A stretch of 40,117 nucleotides of DNA, taken from positions 1 through 40,117 of the forward strand of contig CALWOU010000011.1 of assembly GCA_944383245.1 (NCBI GenBank), in the 5' to 3' direction. The position numbers and the translations under genes are program-made. The notes beneath the pieces were generated by a model. That model searched no databases. It saw only the letters and a program-made list of their open reading frames with translations, and was not told the DNA's origin. Positions 32,978-40,117 of this stretch are shown in pieces. Numbering within the stretch: the first letter of the stretch is position 1; the number at the start of each line of letters is the position of its first letter. The stretch comes from an uncultured Clostridia bacterium (GTDB lineage Bacteria > Bacillota > Clostridia > Christensenellales > UBA1242).

Positions 32978-33463
32978 TTATTCAGACGGAATAATGATAA
33001 TTTTATCTATTTCAACATTCATTTGAGTTGTTACAACTGAAGTTATTTGTGCCACTTCTGATTCGGTTAATTCTGATGCCTTGATGAAAACGTTGATGTT
33101 TGAATTAGAAGTTGTTATAACCACATCTTCAAAGCCCTTGCCACGAATAATTCCCTCTGTAACTAGTTCTTTTTCCATTTGTGTGATGAGTGCTAGTTTC
33201 TTCTCTTCTGCGTCTGCTTTTGATTCTTCACTTGCTGTTGCGCTTGCAATTATTTCATCGTAGTGTTGAATTTCTTGCAAACGTGTGTTTTCGCGGTCGG
33301 TTCTATAAGTACTATAAAAATTCGCGTTAGTTGTGCTAGTTGTGGTTGATAAATCGCTTGAAAGAGTGCTATTTAATGCAACGTTTACAAATCCTGTGAC
33401 CAACAACAATGCTATCATAACTGATAAAATGACGATTTTTTTCTTTTTTGTTAATGTTTTCAT
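32978..33463 (-). CDS. spoIIIAH: Stage III sporulation protein AH
   Basis: 161 aa. One N-terminal membrane helix (about 9-30) is followed by a helical stalk rich in E, A and K and the YscJ/FliF-like ring-building motif domain (about 95-161, with EDVVITTSNSNINVFI). In sporulation it sits in the mother-cell membrane and binds forespore SpoIIQ to form the feeding-tube channel. It is the last gene of the spoIIIA operon with an AGGAGG ribosome-binding site. It is shorter than the B. subtilis protein (218 aa), mainly in the stalk. Confidence 0.92.
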   Translation of the reverse strand: MKTLTKKKKIVILSVMIALLLVTGFVNVALNSTLSSDLSTTTSTTNANFYSTYRTDRENTRLQEIQHYDEIIASATASEESKADAEEKKLALITQMEKELVTEGIIRGKGFEDVVITTSNSNINVFIKASELTESEVAQITSVVTTQMNVEIDKIIIIPSE

Positions 33464-33471
33464 ATATCCTC

Positions 33472-33918
33472 CTATTCACTTGATAAAATTTCAATGTTAC
33501 CATTGGTTATATCTATCACTGCTTCAACTGCCTCTAAAACTTTTAATTTTATTGCTGTGTTTTCAACTCCCTTAGCCGTGATTAAAACGCCTTTTATTTC
33601 TGGGAATTTGTCCAAAATAATGTTTGAATTGTCTACCGAAGCGGTATTCATATCGAGTGTGATTAAAACTTTCACATCGCTTACACCTCCAATATTTGAT
33701 AAAATCTCTTGCAGTCGGGTTTCTAAGTTTTCTATATATGCGGTGACTGTCATTTCGGTTGAACTGCTTGAACTTGTCCCGCTTGAATTGTTGAAGTTTG
33801 ACATATATATTAGCAACAACACTACAATAAATATTATGGCGATGTAGACTTCAATATGCTTAATTTTTTTAAGTTTTTCTAAAAATTTGAAGCCTGATTT
33901 TTTTTCGTTATCACTCAT
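33472..33918 (-). CDS. spoIIIAG: Stage III sporulation protein AG
   Basis: 148 aa with a membrane helix at about 23-43, then a serine-rich spacer (SSGTSSSSSTE) and the ring-forming domain with LETRLQEILSNIGGVSDVKVLITLD (about 69-93). It builds a large ring in the SpoIIIA-SpoIIQ complex. It overlaps spoIIIAF by 8 nt and has a GAGGTGA ribosome-binding site. It is shorter than in B. subtilis (229 aa). Confidence 0.92.
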   Translation of the reverse strand: MSDNEKKSGFKFLEKLKKIKHIEVYIAIIFIVVLLLIYMSNFNNSSGTSSSSSTEMTVTAYIENLETRLQEILSNIGGVSDVKVLITLDMNTASVDNSNIILDKFPEIKGVLITAKGVENTAIKLKVLEAVEAVIDITNGNIEILSSE

Positions 33919-34384
33919 AGAATATTATCACCTCGTCTGTTAGATTAGTAATCTCTTTAATAGTTTCAGCAATGAATTCATACCTATTATTATGCATTTC
34001 AATATTTGAACTTGTCATATTTTTTAAATTTACTTCGCAAGAATTTAAAGACAATTCATTAGAATTTATCGAATAGTTTATTTTAATGTCGATATTGCTT
34101 AAACCGTTATTTTCTAGCACTTCAATTATCTCATTTTCATATGCATTAACGCGGGAAGAAAAAATATAATCCATTAAATTTTGCTCAATCTCATAGTCGG
34201 TGTAATTAATTGTTATTTCATCTGACTTTGCTATAAATTTCACAACAGGCATTAGTATCACCGCCACCACAAAGATAGCAAATATACTTTTTATATATTT
34301 ATTTATTTTCCCTGTTGGCACGATTATATCAATCAATATTCCAGCAAGCACAATTCCAAGTATTGTTAAAATATAACCTGACAT
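33911..34384 (-). CDS. spoIIIAF: Stage III sporulation protein AF
   Basis: 157 aa with two N-terminal helices (about 4-22 and 33-50), the family signature LIDIIVPTGKINKYIKSIFAIFVV (residues about 17-40) and a C-terminal soluble ring-building motif domain. It is a membrane component of the SpoIIIA channel. It starts one base after the spoIIIAE stop with a GGTGATG site. Confidence 0.9.
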   Translation of the reverse strand: MSGYILTILGIVLAGILIDIIVPTGKINKYIKSIFAIFVVAVILMPVVKFIAKSDEITINYTDYEIEQNLMDYIFSSRVNAYENEIIEVLENNGLSNIDIKINYSINSNELSLNSCEVNLKNMTSSNIEMHNNRYEFIAETIKEITNLTDEVIIFYE

Positions 34385-34385
34385 A

Positions 34386-35660
34386 TCACATCACCACATT
34401 TGAGGTCGTCATAATAAGACCAACCGAAATTAAAAACATAAATCCTATCGCAATAACGCAAGTTGAAAGCATTGTAATTGACTTTGAAGTGTCGTTTAAA
34501 AAGTTAGACATTTTACTATTCCCCATAGGTTGTAAAACTGCGGACAATAATTTAAGTAGCAAACTAAACACAACAATTTCAAGAATTGGAGAGAGTATCG
34601 CGCCAATAATTAGCAATGCGCCAACAAGTCCAACCGAATTTTTGATTAGGATTGTGCTAGACATTATCAAATCCATTCCGTCGGACAAATACCCACCCAT
34701 AACAGGTACGTAACTTCGGATTGTGTATTTTGTTGTGCGTATGCTTAAACTATCAAAAGAACCCGCTGAAATTCCTTGAATTGTGAATATTGCAAAGAAA
34801 ATTGTGAAAACTAGACCCACACTCCATTTGAACATACTGCTAATAAATGAATTAAAGCGATCGAGTTTTACATTATCAGACAAATTGCTAATAATTCCAA
34901 ACACAAAACTAACTAAGAAAAGTGGAAGTATAAAAAATTTGAAAAAGTCGGCGACATATGTAGAGATAATTGCAACAATTGGCTGAAAAGCACCCGCACT
35001 TGCATTTGCACCTATTCCTATCATCAAAGTTATTAATATTGGAAAAATGGCATTCATCAGATTTACCATACTATTAATTGCGCTTTCTGTTTTATTAGAT
35101 AGATTGCTTATCATAGAAATCATAAGTATCACAACCGCCATAAAGCAAACTAGATGAATGAGGTTTGCGGTTGATTTTTCGTTGAATTTACTTTTCATTC
35201 CATTTAATAAGTTTCCAATCACACCAATTGCAATTATCACTGATAGTAATGGCAAGTATTTTAGCACTAAGTCAATTATTGAAGAAAATAAACTTGCTAA
35301 AAACGTCGAATAATTTATTGCGTCCTCTCCGCTTATGATTGAATAAACTTTTGCTTTAAAGTTTTCGATTGAAAATATATTTGAATCGTTATTTTCAAAT
35401 TCTTCGATTAATGCGCTAAAGCCAGAAAAATCAATTTCATTTAGTTCTTCTATAATTGATGCATTAAGGTCCTCACTAATTTCAACCACATTTGTGTTTG
35501 CGCAAAATGTTTGCATTGGTGACAATATTGAAATAAGCGAAATAAATACAACCATTAATATTGTTAGCGCTTTGTTGTTTGTTTTTATTTTGCGATTTAT
35601 TCGCGCACTTTTTTTATATAGGCGCGGAAGAAATAAAAAGAATTTTTTAACTTTTGTCAT
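34386..35660 (-). CDS. spoIIIAE: Stage III sporulation protein AE
   Basis: 424 aa. A basic N-terminus and hydrophobic signal segment (about 28-52, ending SPMQTFCA) are followed by an acidic region and eight or so membrane helices. VCFMAVVILMISMI and PVMGGYLSDGMDLIMSS match the family. It is the large polytopic channel part of the SpoIIIA system. It overlaps spoIIIAD by four bases (ATGA). Confidence 0.94.
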   Translation of the reverse strand: MTKVKKFFLFLPRLYKKSARINRKIKTNNKALTILMVVFISLISILSPMQTFCANTNVVEISEDLNASIIEELNEIDFSGFSALIEEFENNDSNIFSIENFKAKVYSIISGEDAINYSTFLASLFSSIIDLVLKYLPLLSVIIAIGVIGNLLNGMKSKFNEKSTANLIHLVCFMAVVILMISMISNLSNKTESAINSMVNLMNAIFPILITLMIGIGANASAGAFQPIVAIISTYVADFFKFFILPLFLVSFVFGIISNLSDNVKLDRFNSFISSMFKWSVGLVFTIFFAIFTIQGISAGSFDSLSIRTTKYTIRSYVPVMGGYLSDGMDLIMSSTILIKNSVGLVGALLIIGAILSPILEIVVFSLLLKLLSAVLQPMGNSKMSNFLNDTSKSITMLSTCVIAIGFMFLISVGLIMTTSNVVM

Positions 35661-36043
35661 AATAGCGCCACCACCATATCAACAACTGTTGTAATTATTG
35701 GAAGTGATATTAATAGTATTATAAGTTTTGCTACAAATAAAATTTTATCTGCAATGCTACTCGCTCCCGCATCCGCGCATATGTTTGCGCCAAATTCTGC
35801 AATATAACCAATCGCGATTATTTTTAATAGTGGGGTTAAAAGTGTTGTGTCTACCCCCGTTTTTTCAAAAATTGAATAAAATGACGAGATAACCGAATTA
35901 AGTGTGTCTACCGCCATAACAATAATTAAAACACTACCTGCAATTGAAATCAAAATGGCAATTTCAGGTTTCGTTTGTTTAATTATCATATTGGCAAAAA
36001 CTGTTATTAGTGCCACCGTTAGAATTTTTAATAATTCGCTCAT
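35657..36043 (-). CDS. spoIIIAD: Stage III sporulation protein AD
   Basis: 128 aa with four helices. PLLKIIAIGYIAEFGANICADAGASSIADK (about 71-100) is the family core. It has a GGAGATAA ribosome-binding site. A 162-nt gap separates it from spoIIIAC, unlike the tight packing elsewhere in the operon. Confidence 0.94.
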   Translation of the reverse strand: MSELLKILTVALITVFANMIIKQTKPEIAILISIAGSVLIIVMAVDTLNSVISSFYSIFEKTGVDTTLLTPLLKIIAIGYIAEFGANICADAGASSIADKILFVAKLIILLISLPIITTVVDMVVALL

Positions 36044-36205
36044 TTATCTCCAAATTTACTAAATTTTTTTTAAAAACTTAAAAATTTACACATTTTTTTG
36101 CATTCTTTCTTAAATTTTTTGCAATTTTTCAATATTTTTTAAATTTTTCTTATAAGTAAAAAATTTTTAAATGTTATTATAAAACTCAATTTTTTAATTA
36201 AATTT
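36044..36205 (-). other. AT-rich gap inside the spoIIIA operon
   Basis: 162 nt with almost no GC, between spoIIIAC and spoIIIAD. On the minus strand it has tracts such as TTGCAAAAAATTTAAG and ATGCAAAAAAATGTG, similar in style to the AT region before spoIIIAA. No reading frame is seen. It may hold an internal promoter or an mRNA processing site. Confidence 0.4.
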
Positions 36206-36394
36206 TCAAAAAATAAAGAGTGATTGAACGGTTGAAAATAAGTCACGCACCAGGTCAACCACCATAAGCAAACTTATTATAAGTCCAGCTAAAGTTGTGA
36301 TTGATGCAATCTCTTCTTTTCCGCAGTATTTTAAAATTTGATTTACAATTGAGGTTATTAAACCAATGCCTGCGAGTTTAAAAATAATCTCCAT
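36206..36394 (-). CDS. spoIIIAC: Stage III sporulation protein AC
   Basis: 62 aa with two helices and the family features GIGLITSIVNQILKYCGKEE and ITTLAGLIISLLMVVDLV. It is a small membrane part of the SpoIIIA channel. AAGGAG precedes the ATG, 11 nt after spoIIIAB. Confidence 0.94.
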   Translation of the reverse strand: MEIIFKLAGIGLITSIVNQILKYCGKEEIASITTLAGLIISLLMVVDLVRDLFSTVQSLFIF

Positions 36395-36404
36395 ATTCTC
36401 TCCT

Positions 36405-36878
36405 TTAAATCAATAAAATTGCAATGCCAACAGCAAATAGAAGTGACAATTTAATTATCATAGGGCAAAGTTTGTTTTTATCTGCTTCGGCCTTATTAAG
36501 CCTATCAGTCACTGTTACTAAAAATGTGTCAAGTTGTGTAATTTCGTTTTTACTATCTAACTTTCCTATGCTTTTTACTATTTCTTCAAGTACGGGCAAA
36601 TCCTCACTATCAAGCGCTTTAATTCTGGTTAAATTCAACTCGCCCTTGCTAAGATAATTTTGATATTCTTCTATAAATATTTTAAATTGTTTTTTTGAAT
36701 TGACTTGCTTTAAAAATTCACTTACTTTTTCTCGTTTGAACGAAACATTTAGTTTGAATTGATTTAAAAAATTTTTTAGGTTTGAATAAAAATTACATTT
36801 TTCCTTGTATTGCTCACTTAAACTATATGCAATTATCATAATTACACCAATTAGCAAAATGATTAATATCCATTTCAT
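36405..36878 (-). CDS. spoIIIAB: Stage III sporulation protein AB
   Basis: 157 aa with an N-terminal helix (about 2-19), a long helical cytoplasmic-type domain and a C-terminal helix (about 141-157). The general layout and position fit SpoIIIAB, a GspF-like small protein of the SpoIIIA export system. The sequence is more divergent than its neighbours. An AGGAGAG site lies inside the end of spoIIIAA. Confidence 0.88.
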   Translation of the reverse strand: MKWILIILLIGVIMIIAYSLSEQYKEKCNFYSNLKNFLNQFKLNVSFKREKVSEFLKQVNSKKQFKIFIEEYQNYLSKGELNLTRIKALDSEDLPVLEEIVKSIGKLDSKNEITQLDTFLVTVTDRLNKAEADKNKLCPMIIKLSLLFAVGIAILLI

Positions 36879-36879
36879 A

Positions 36880-37785
36880 TCACTCTCCTAACATTAGGCA
36901 ATTGAAATTTTCATCGTACACTCCAACCAACGTTCCTGGTCCAAATTCGTTTGAAAGCAAAACAAAACGTGTAAATATCTTTTCATCAATCACTTTATCA
37001 AAGCCCTTTTTTCGTTTTAAGTCTTTAAGGTCGCGCGCGTGAATTGTTGCAATAATACTAACTCCACAATTTGTTGCTTCAATCAGGTCGGATAAATCTC
37101 TATCTAGGTCAATTTCATCCGTAACAATAACGTCTGGGCACATACTCCTAATTCCGTTTTTAAATGCAAAACTTTTACTACAATTTGTGTATATATCGCA
37201 AAAACCACCCAATATAACGGTAGGTTCTCCGTTAACAGAATTAGCAATTTCATTTCTTTCATCTGCAATCAAAACATTTTTTGTGCAGTTATGTTCACTC
37301 ATTTGGAAAACCAAATCACGCAAAAACGTGGTCTTTCCCGCTCCAGGTGGCGAGATGATAAGTGTGTTTTTTATTTGCTCGCCAACAATATAGTCATAAA
37401 CTTTTAAACTGCAATTTCTAACGATATGCGGTATTCGAATGTTTGCTGACTGAAAATCTTTTATTGTTACAACTTTTCCATTTTCAACCACAACTGTTCC
37501 TGTTAACCCCACCCTAATGCCTTTTGGCAAAGTTATGTAACCATTAATAATGTTATCATTATAAGCATATATTGAATTTTCGCTTGCTCGAGTTATAAAA
37601 TTGTTAAGCATATTCTTATTGACAATAACAAACTCCCCGTCATCATTTTTTAAATAATACTTTTTATTTTTCACGCAAACAATAAGTCGCTCACCAACAC
37701 GCAAGCGAATTTCTGTAATATCATTGAAACTAAATGTTTTTACGATTAAGTTGTAAACATCTCGCGATAAATATTCTTTTAACAT
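36880..37785 (-). CDS. spoIIIAA: Stage III sporulation protein AA, ATPase
   Basis: From the ATG at 37785 it is 301 aa, close to the B. subtilis length (307). It is a secretion-type AAA/RecA-like ATPase that drives the SpoIIIA channel in the mother cell. The P-loop is PPGAGKTT (146-153), followed by DERNEIA and VIVTDEID as Walker B. The longer frame to 37899 would need a TTG start and adds 38 residues with no family counterpart, so it is rejected. No Shine-Dalgarno is visible. In B. subtilis the operon is made by sigma-E; I cannot see a convincing sigma-E promoter by eye. Confidence 0.93.
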   Translation of the reverse strand: MLKEYLSRDVYNLIVKTFSFNDITEIRLRVGERLIVCVKNKKYYLKNDDGEFVIVNKNMLNNFITRASENSIYAYNDNIINGYITLPKGIRVGLTGTVVVENGKVVTIKDFQSANIRIPHIVRNCSLKVYDYIVGEQIKNTLIISPPGAGKTTFLRDLVFQMSEHNCTKNVLIADERNEIANSVNGEPTVILGGFCDIYTNCSKSFAFKNGIRSMCPDVIVTDEIDLDRDLSDLIEATNCGVSIIATIHARDLKDLKRKKGFDKVIDEKIFTRFVLLSNEFGPGTLVGVYDENFNCLMLGE

Positions 37786-38270
37786 ACAAAAAAATATTAA
37801 AAAAATGTTTGCAAAATTCACTAAATTTACATTTACGTCAACACTAGTAATATTTCGACCAATTTTGCAATATTTCAAAAATTTATTTATCTTTGCCAAT
37901 TGTCTATTTTACTCTATTTATAATTTTTTTGTTGTTTAATCATTATTTTGTTCGCGATAATTACTAATCCTATAATGTAAAATACAAATATTTTTATAAA
38001 TTCACTGCTTTATAAATTGCAAGAAAAAGTGGATTTTTTGTTAAAATTTTATAAAAAATGCGAGAAAATACGCAAAAAAGTGTAAAAAACTTGCATTTTT
38101 TGTTATATTTTATAAAATTTTTATTATTTTTGCTAAAAAATACACTTTTCTTGCTTAAATTTTACTAAAAAGATATAAATCTATATAAAAAATATGCTAA
38201 AAGTTGCAAAAATTAATGTAATTTTATAAAAAATATTATTTTTTTGCAAAAAAAAACACAAAAAATAAAG
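37786..38270. other. Extreme AT-rich region between sigF and spoIIIAA, with an imperfect inverted repeat
   Basis: About 480 bp of nearly pure A and T with scattered GCAAGAAAA-GTG motifs. The main pair is 38019-38039 and 38135-38154, complementary over 20 bases with one mismatch and one extra base. A third partial copy lies at about 38074. No reading frame is present. It must contain the spoIIIAA promoter. Confidence 0.5.
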
Positions 38271-38296
38271 AAAAAATGGAAAATTTTCCATTTTTT
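38271..38296. terminator. spoIIA operon terminator
   Basis: A perfect 26-bp palindrome centred on TGGAAAATTTTCCA with A6 and T6 ends, starting three bases after the sigF stop on the minus strand. The stem is AT-rich and can work in both directions. Confidence 0.75.
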
Positions 38297-38299
38297 TAG

Positions 38300-39019
38300 T
38301 TAGATATTAATATTTTCTTTCATTTCTTTTAAAACTTTGTTTTCAATTCTACTCACCTGAACTTGACTAACTCCAAGCGCTTTCGCAATCTCACTTTGTG
38401 TTTTATCCATATAATAACGCATAATTATAACCTGTTTTTCACGCGCGCTTAAATTTTCTATGAGTTCGCGTATTGTAAGTTTGTCGATATACTTTTCAAC
38501 AGTAAAGCCATCGCTAATTTTATCCATAAGTGTGCAAGACTCGTCGTCTTCAAACTTATCATTTAAAGAAAGCGGTGTTGTGTTTGCCTCCATTGCAAAA
38601 ACAATGTCAGTTTTATCCATATTAAATTTTTGAGATATTTCATCAAGTGTTGGATTTTTGTTGTGCTCTTGATTGTATTCAACAATAAAATTTTTTATTT
38701 GAATAGACAAATGTTTGATGCTTCTTGAAACTTTAACCGTTCCGTCGTCACGCAAAAATCGCTTTATCTCTCCTGCAATCATTGGCACTGCATAAGTTGT
38801 GAATTTAACGTTATATGTGCTATCGTAATTTTTTATGGCTTTAACAAATCCTAGCGCACCAAGTTGATAAAGGTCGTCATACTCTATGCCCTTATTAAGA
38901 TATCTTTTTATAACACTTTTTATTAGTGGTGAGTTAACCGTTATTAATTTTTCTTTTGCTAACTCGTCGCCATTTTTGGCAAGCGACACCAATTCGTTGG
39001 TTTCTTCGTTTGATAGCAT
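38300..39019 (-). CDS. sigF: Forespore RNA polymerase sigma-F factor
   Basis: 239 aa sigma-70 family factor. Region 2 shows DLYQLGALGFVKAIKNYD and FTTYAVPMIAGEIKRFLRDDG (about 48-90), region 3 TLDEISQKFNM and region 4 LSAREKQVIIMRYY with the helix-turn-helix SEIAKALGVSQVQVSRIE. SigF and SigG are close relatives; the operon position directly after spoIIAB identifies it as SigF, the first forespore-specific factor. A GGTGGGAT site precedes the ATG, which abuts the spoIIAB stop. Confidence 0.96.
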   Translation of the reverse strand: MLSNEETNELVSLAKNGDELAKEKLITVNSPLIKSVIKRYLNKGIEYDDLYQLGALGFVKAIKNYDSTYNVKFTTYAVPMIAGEIKRFLRDDGTVKVSRSIKHLSIQIKNFIVEYNQEHNKNPTLDEISQKFNMDKTDIVFAMEANTTPLSLNDKFEDDESCTLMDKISDGFTVEKYIDKLTIRELIENLSAREKQVIIMRYYMDKTQSEIAKALGVSQVQVSRIENKVLKEMKENINI

Positions 39020-39451
39020 CTATCCCACCGACAAATTGTTATCTATACTCTTCTCCATTGTAACGGTTACTCCAAGTTTTTCGCTTTTAACATCTAACTT
39101 ATCCATAAAACTTTCCATCACAGTAAATCCCATACCGCTTCGCTCATCATCTGGCTTTGTGGTGTAAAAAGGCGTAAGCGCGCGTGGTAAATCTTTTATG
39201 CCAATTCCGTCATCACTGATTGTTATTTTTATATTGCTATTGTCCGTTGTTATTTTCATATGCACGTAACCGGTTTTTTCTGGATATGCGTGCACCACAA
39301 CATTCGTGACAGCCTCATTTACAGCGGTTTTTATATCACTCAATTGGTCCAAACTTGGATTTAATGGCAAAATAAAACTTGCCACCACATTTCTTGCAAA
39401 CGCAACATTTTCTGGTATTGCTTTAAATTTGATTTCCATACTATTTTTCAT
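39020..39451 (-). CDS. spoIIAB: Anti-sigma-F factor and SpoIIAA kinase
   Basis: 143 aa GHKL protein kinase that holds SigF inactive and phosphorylates SpoIIAA. The N box NEAVTNVVVHAYP (about 44-56), G1 box DDGIGIKD and G2 box RSGMGFTVMESFMD are all present. A GAGGGG ribosome-binding site precedes the ATG, 11 nt after spoIIAA. Confidence 0.97.
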   Translation of the reverse strand: MKNSMEIKFKAIPENVAFARNVVASFILPLNPSLDQLSDIKTAVNEAVTNVVVHAYPEKTGYVHMKITTDNSNIKITISDDGIGIKDLPRALTPFYTTKPDDERSGMGFTVMESFMDKLDVKSEKLGVTVTMEKSIDNNLSVG

Positions 39452-39462
39452 AATTTACCCCT

Positions 39463-39774
39463 CTACACAATTTTAGGCATAATATCATATAGCCCACTCA
39501 TCTTAAATATTCGCTCTGCATTTCTGCTCGGATTTGTTATAAAAATTGGTTTGTTTTTTTCTCGCATCTTTTTGTATCTACCTATCAGCACTCCAACTCC
39601 CGTGCTATCCATAAATGTAAGTTCGGATAAATCCATAACAATTTGAACGTAACCCTTTTGAGTGTCTAGGATGCTATCTAGGTTTTTTCTTGTTGCCTGT
39701 GCGGTGTACTCATCAAGTTCGCCAGACAACAAAATGTACAAAGTTTTGTTAACAATTCTTGATTTAACTTGCAT
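39463..39774 (-). CDS. spoIIAA: Anti-sigma-F factor antagonist
   Basis: 103 aa STAS-domain protein that frees SigF from SpoIIAB. The phosphorylated serine is S57 in LTFMDSTGVGVLIGRY, at almost the same position as in B. subtilis (S58). GAGGGG precedes the ATG. A possible promoter -10 (TAGAAT on the minus strand, just upstream of the ribosome-binding site) lacks a good -35, and I could not confirm a sigma-H promoter. Confidence 0.97.
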   Translation of the reverse strand: MQVKSRIVNKTLYILLSGELDEYTAQATRKNLDSILDTQKGYVQIVMDLSELTFMDSTGVGVLIGRYKKMREKNKPIFITNPSRNAERIFKMSGLYDIMPKIV

Positions 39775-39810
39775 ATTTCACCCCTCGAAAACATTCTAAC
39801 AAATCAAAAT

Positions 39811-39849
39811 TTAAAAAAAATAATAAGAATTGTTAAATAAATTCTTATT
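39811..39849 (-). terminator. Terminator of the gene entering from the right edge
   Basis: On the minus strand AATAAGAATT/AATTCTTATT (10 bp, 8-nt loop) is followed by ATTTTTTTT. It separates the right-edge gene from the spoIIA operon. Confidence 0.78.
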
Positions 39850-39908
39850 TTGCCGAACATTGTTGAATATGCAACTTTATTTAAGCAAATCCACAAATTA
39901 AAGTTATA

Positions 39909-39965
39909 TTAATTTATTTTAATTTGTTTGAACGCACCAAAAGCCTTTTCAGTTTCAATTTTCAT
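39909..39965 (-). CDS. Possible 18-residue peptide gene overlapping the right-edge gene
   Basis: The frame reads MKIETEKAFGAFKQIKIN. Its ATG overlaps the stop of the upstream gene (ATGA) and is preceded by GGAG at good spacing, so translation is plausible. The peptide is very short and could be a remnant of a truncated gene. No family is recognised. Confidence 0.3.
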   Translation of the reverse strand: MKIETEKAFGAFKQIKIN

Positions 39966-40117
39966 AAATTTCTCCAAATTTCACCGAAAAGAACTTGCAT
40001 TATGTTTTCATATTTATCTTTAAAAGTTTCTTTTGTTTTGTCACTTAAATCGTCATAATCTTTTTGAAAGCCCTGAATAAATATATGAATATCGTTTAAG
40101 GTCATTTTGCCCATAGT
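39962..40117 (-). CDS. C-terminal part of an unknown small protein, cut by the window edge
   Basis: The frame is open to the window end. From an internal ATG (40114) it encodes 50 aa, MGKMTLNDIHIFIQGF then a highly charged helix-like stretch, ending GEIWRNL. I recognise no family. The ATG may be the true start or the gene may continue to the right. It is followed by an overlapping tiny frame and a terminator. Confidence 0.45.
   Translation of the reverse strand, partial: TMGKMTLNDIHIFIQGFQKDYDDLSDKTKETFKDKYENIMQVLFGEIWRNL

Noticed and set aside
37786..37899. SpoIIIAA start at TTG 37899
   Set aside because: The 38 extra residues have no counterpart in the family and the frame passes through extreme AT-rich DNA.
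1..40117. Mollicutes-type code with UGA as tryptophan
   Set aside because: tRNA-Trp has a CCA anticodon and TGA stops occur at ATGA gene overlaps (miaB/mutS, xseA/xseB).

Overview
This window is AT-rich chromosomal DNA from a spore-forming member of the Clostridia, probably an uncultured lineage. The complete spoIIIAA-AH operon next to spoIIAA-spoIIAB-sigF shows endospore formation. The paired orders comEC-holA-rpsT, miaB-mutS-mutL-miaA and asp23-nusB-xseA-xseB are typical of Firmicutes. TGA is a stop (the miaB/mutS and xseA/xseB junctions are ATGA overlaps) and tRNA-Trp has a CCA anticodon, so the code is standard.

Layout, left to right. 0-1 kb: tRNA-Trp and rnhA (+). 0.9-5.1 kb: a minus-strand operon padR-ABC ATPase-ABC permease; the PadR protein has a four-helix membrane tail. 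5.3-7.2 kb: SOS-regulated lexA and a XerS-sized tyrosine recombinase (-). 7.3-8.6 kb: serS (+). 8.6-10.36 kb: a 1.7-kb gene-free region with degenerate long direct repeats, a near-perfect 15-bp hairpin, DnaA-box-like sites and copies of a 14-17 bp motif that also lies in the recombinase promoter. 10.4-18.5 kb: miaB-mutS-mutL-miaA and a methionine gamma-lyase-like gene (-). 18.6-20.8 kb: class A PBP (+). 21.0-23.4 kb: murI-glmS (-). 23.5-23.7 kb: rpsT (+). 23.8-24.1 kb: a possible structured RNA. 24.1-27.5 kb: comEC, holA and a YgjP-like metal hydrolase (-). 27.8 kb: tRNA-Glu (+). 28.2-32.8 kb: an unknown membrane protein, then asp23, nusB, xseA, xseB, proS (-). 33-37.8 kb: spoIIIA operon. 38.3-39.8 kb: spoIIA operon. 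Right edge: the tail of an unknown gene.

The protein-coding content is mostly core: DNA repair (MutS, MutL, LexA, ExoVII), tRNA modification (MiaA, MiaB), aminoacylation (SerRS, ProRS), cell-wall synthesis (GlmS, MurI, PBP1) and the sigma-F/SpoIIIA forespore programme. The less ordinary signals are: the repeat-rich intergenic region linked by shared motifs to the neighbouring recombinase; four genes (rnhA, miaB, comEC, ygjP-like) whose TATAAT boxes lie 6-7 nt from the ATG and which lack a Shine-Dalgarno, suggesting leaderless mRNAs; the membrane-tethered PadR; and a folded element after rpsT. All coordinates and base pairings were read by eye; no database search or folding program was run.
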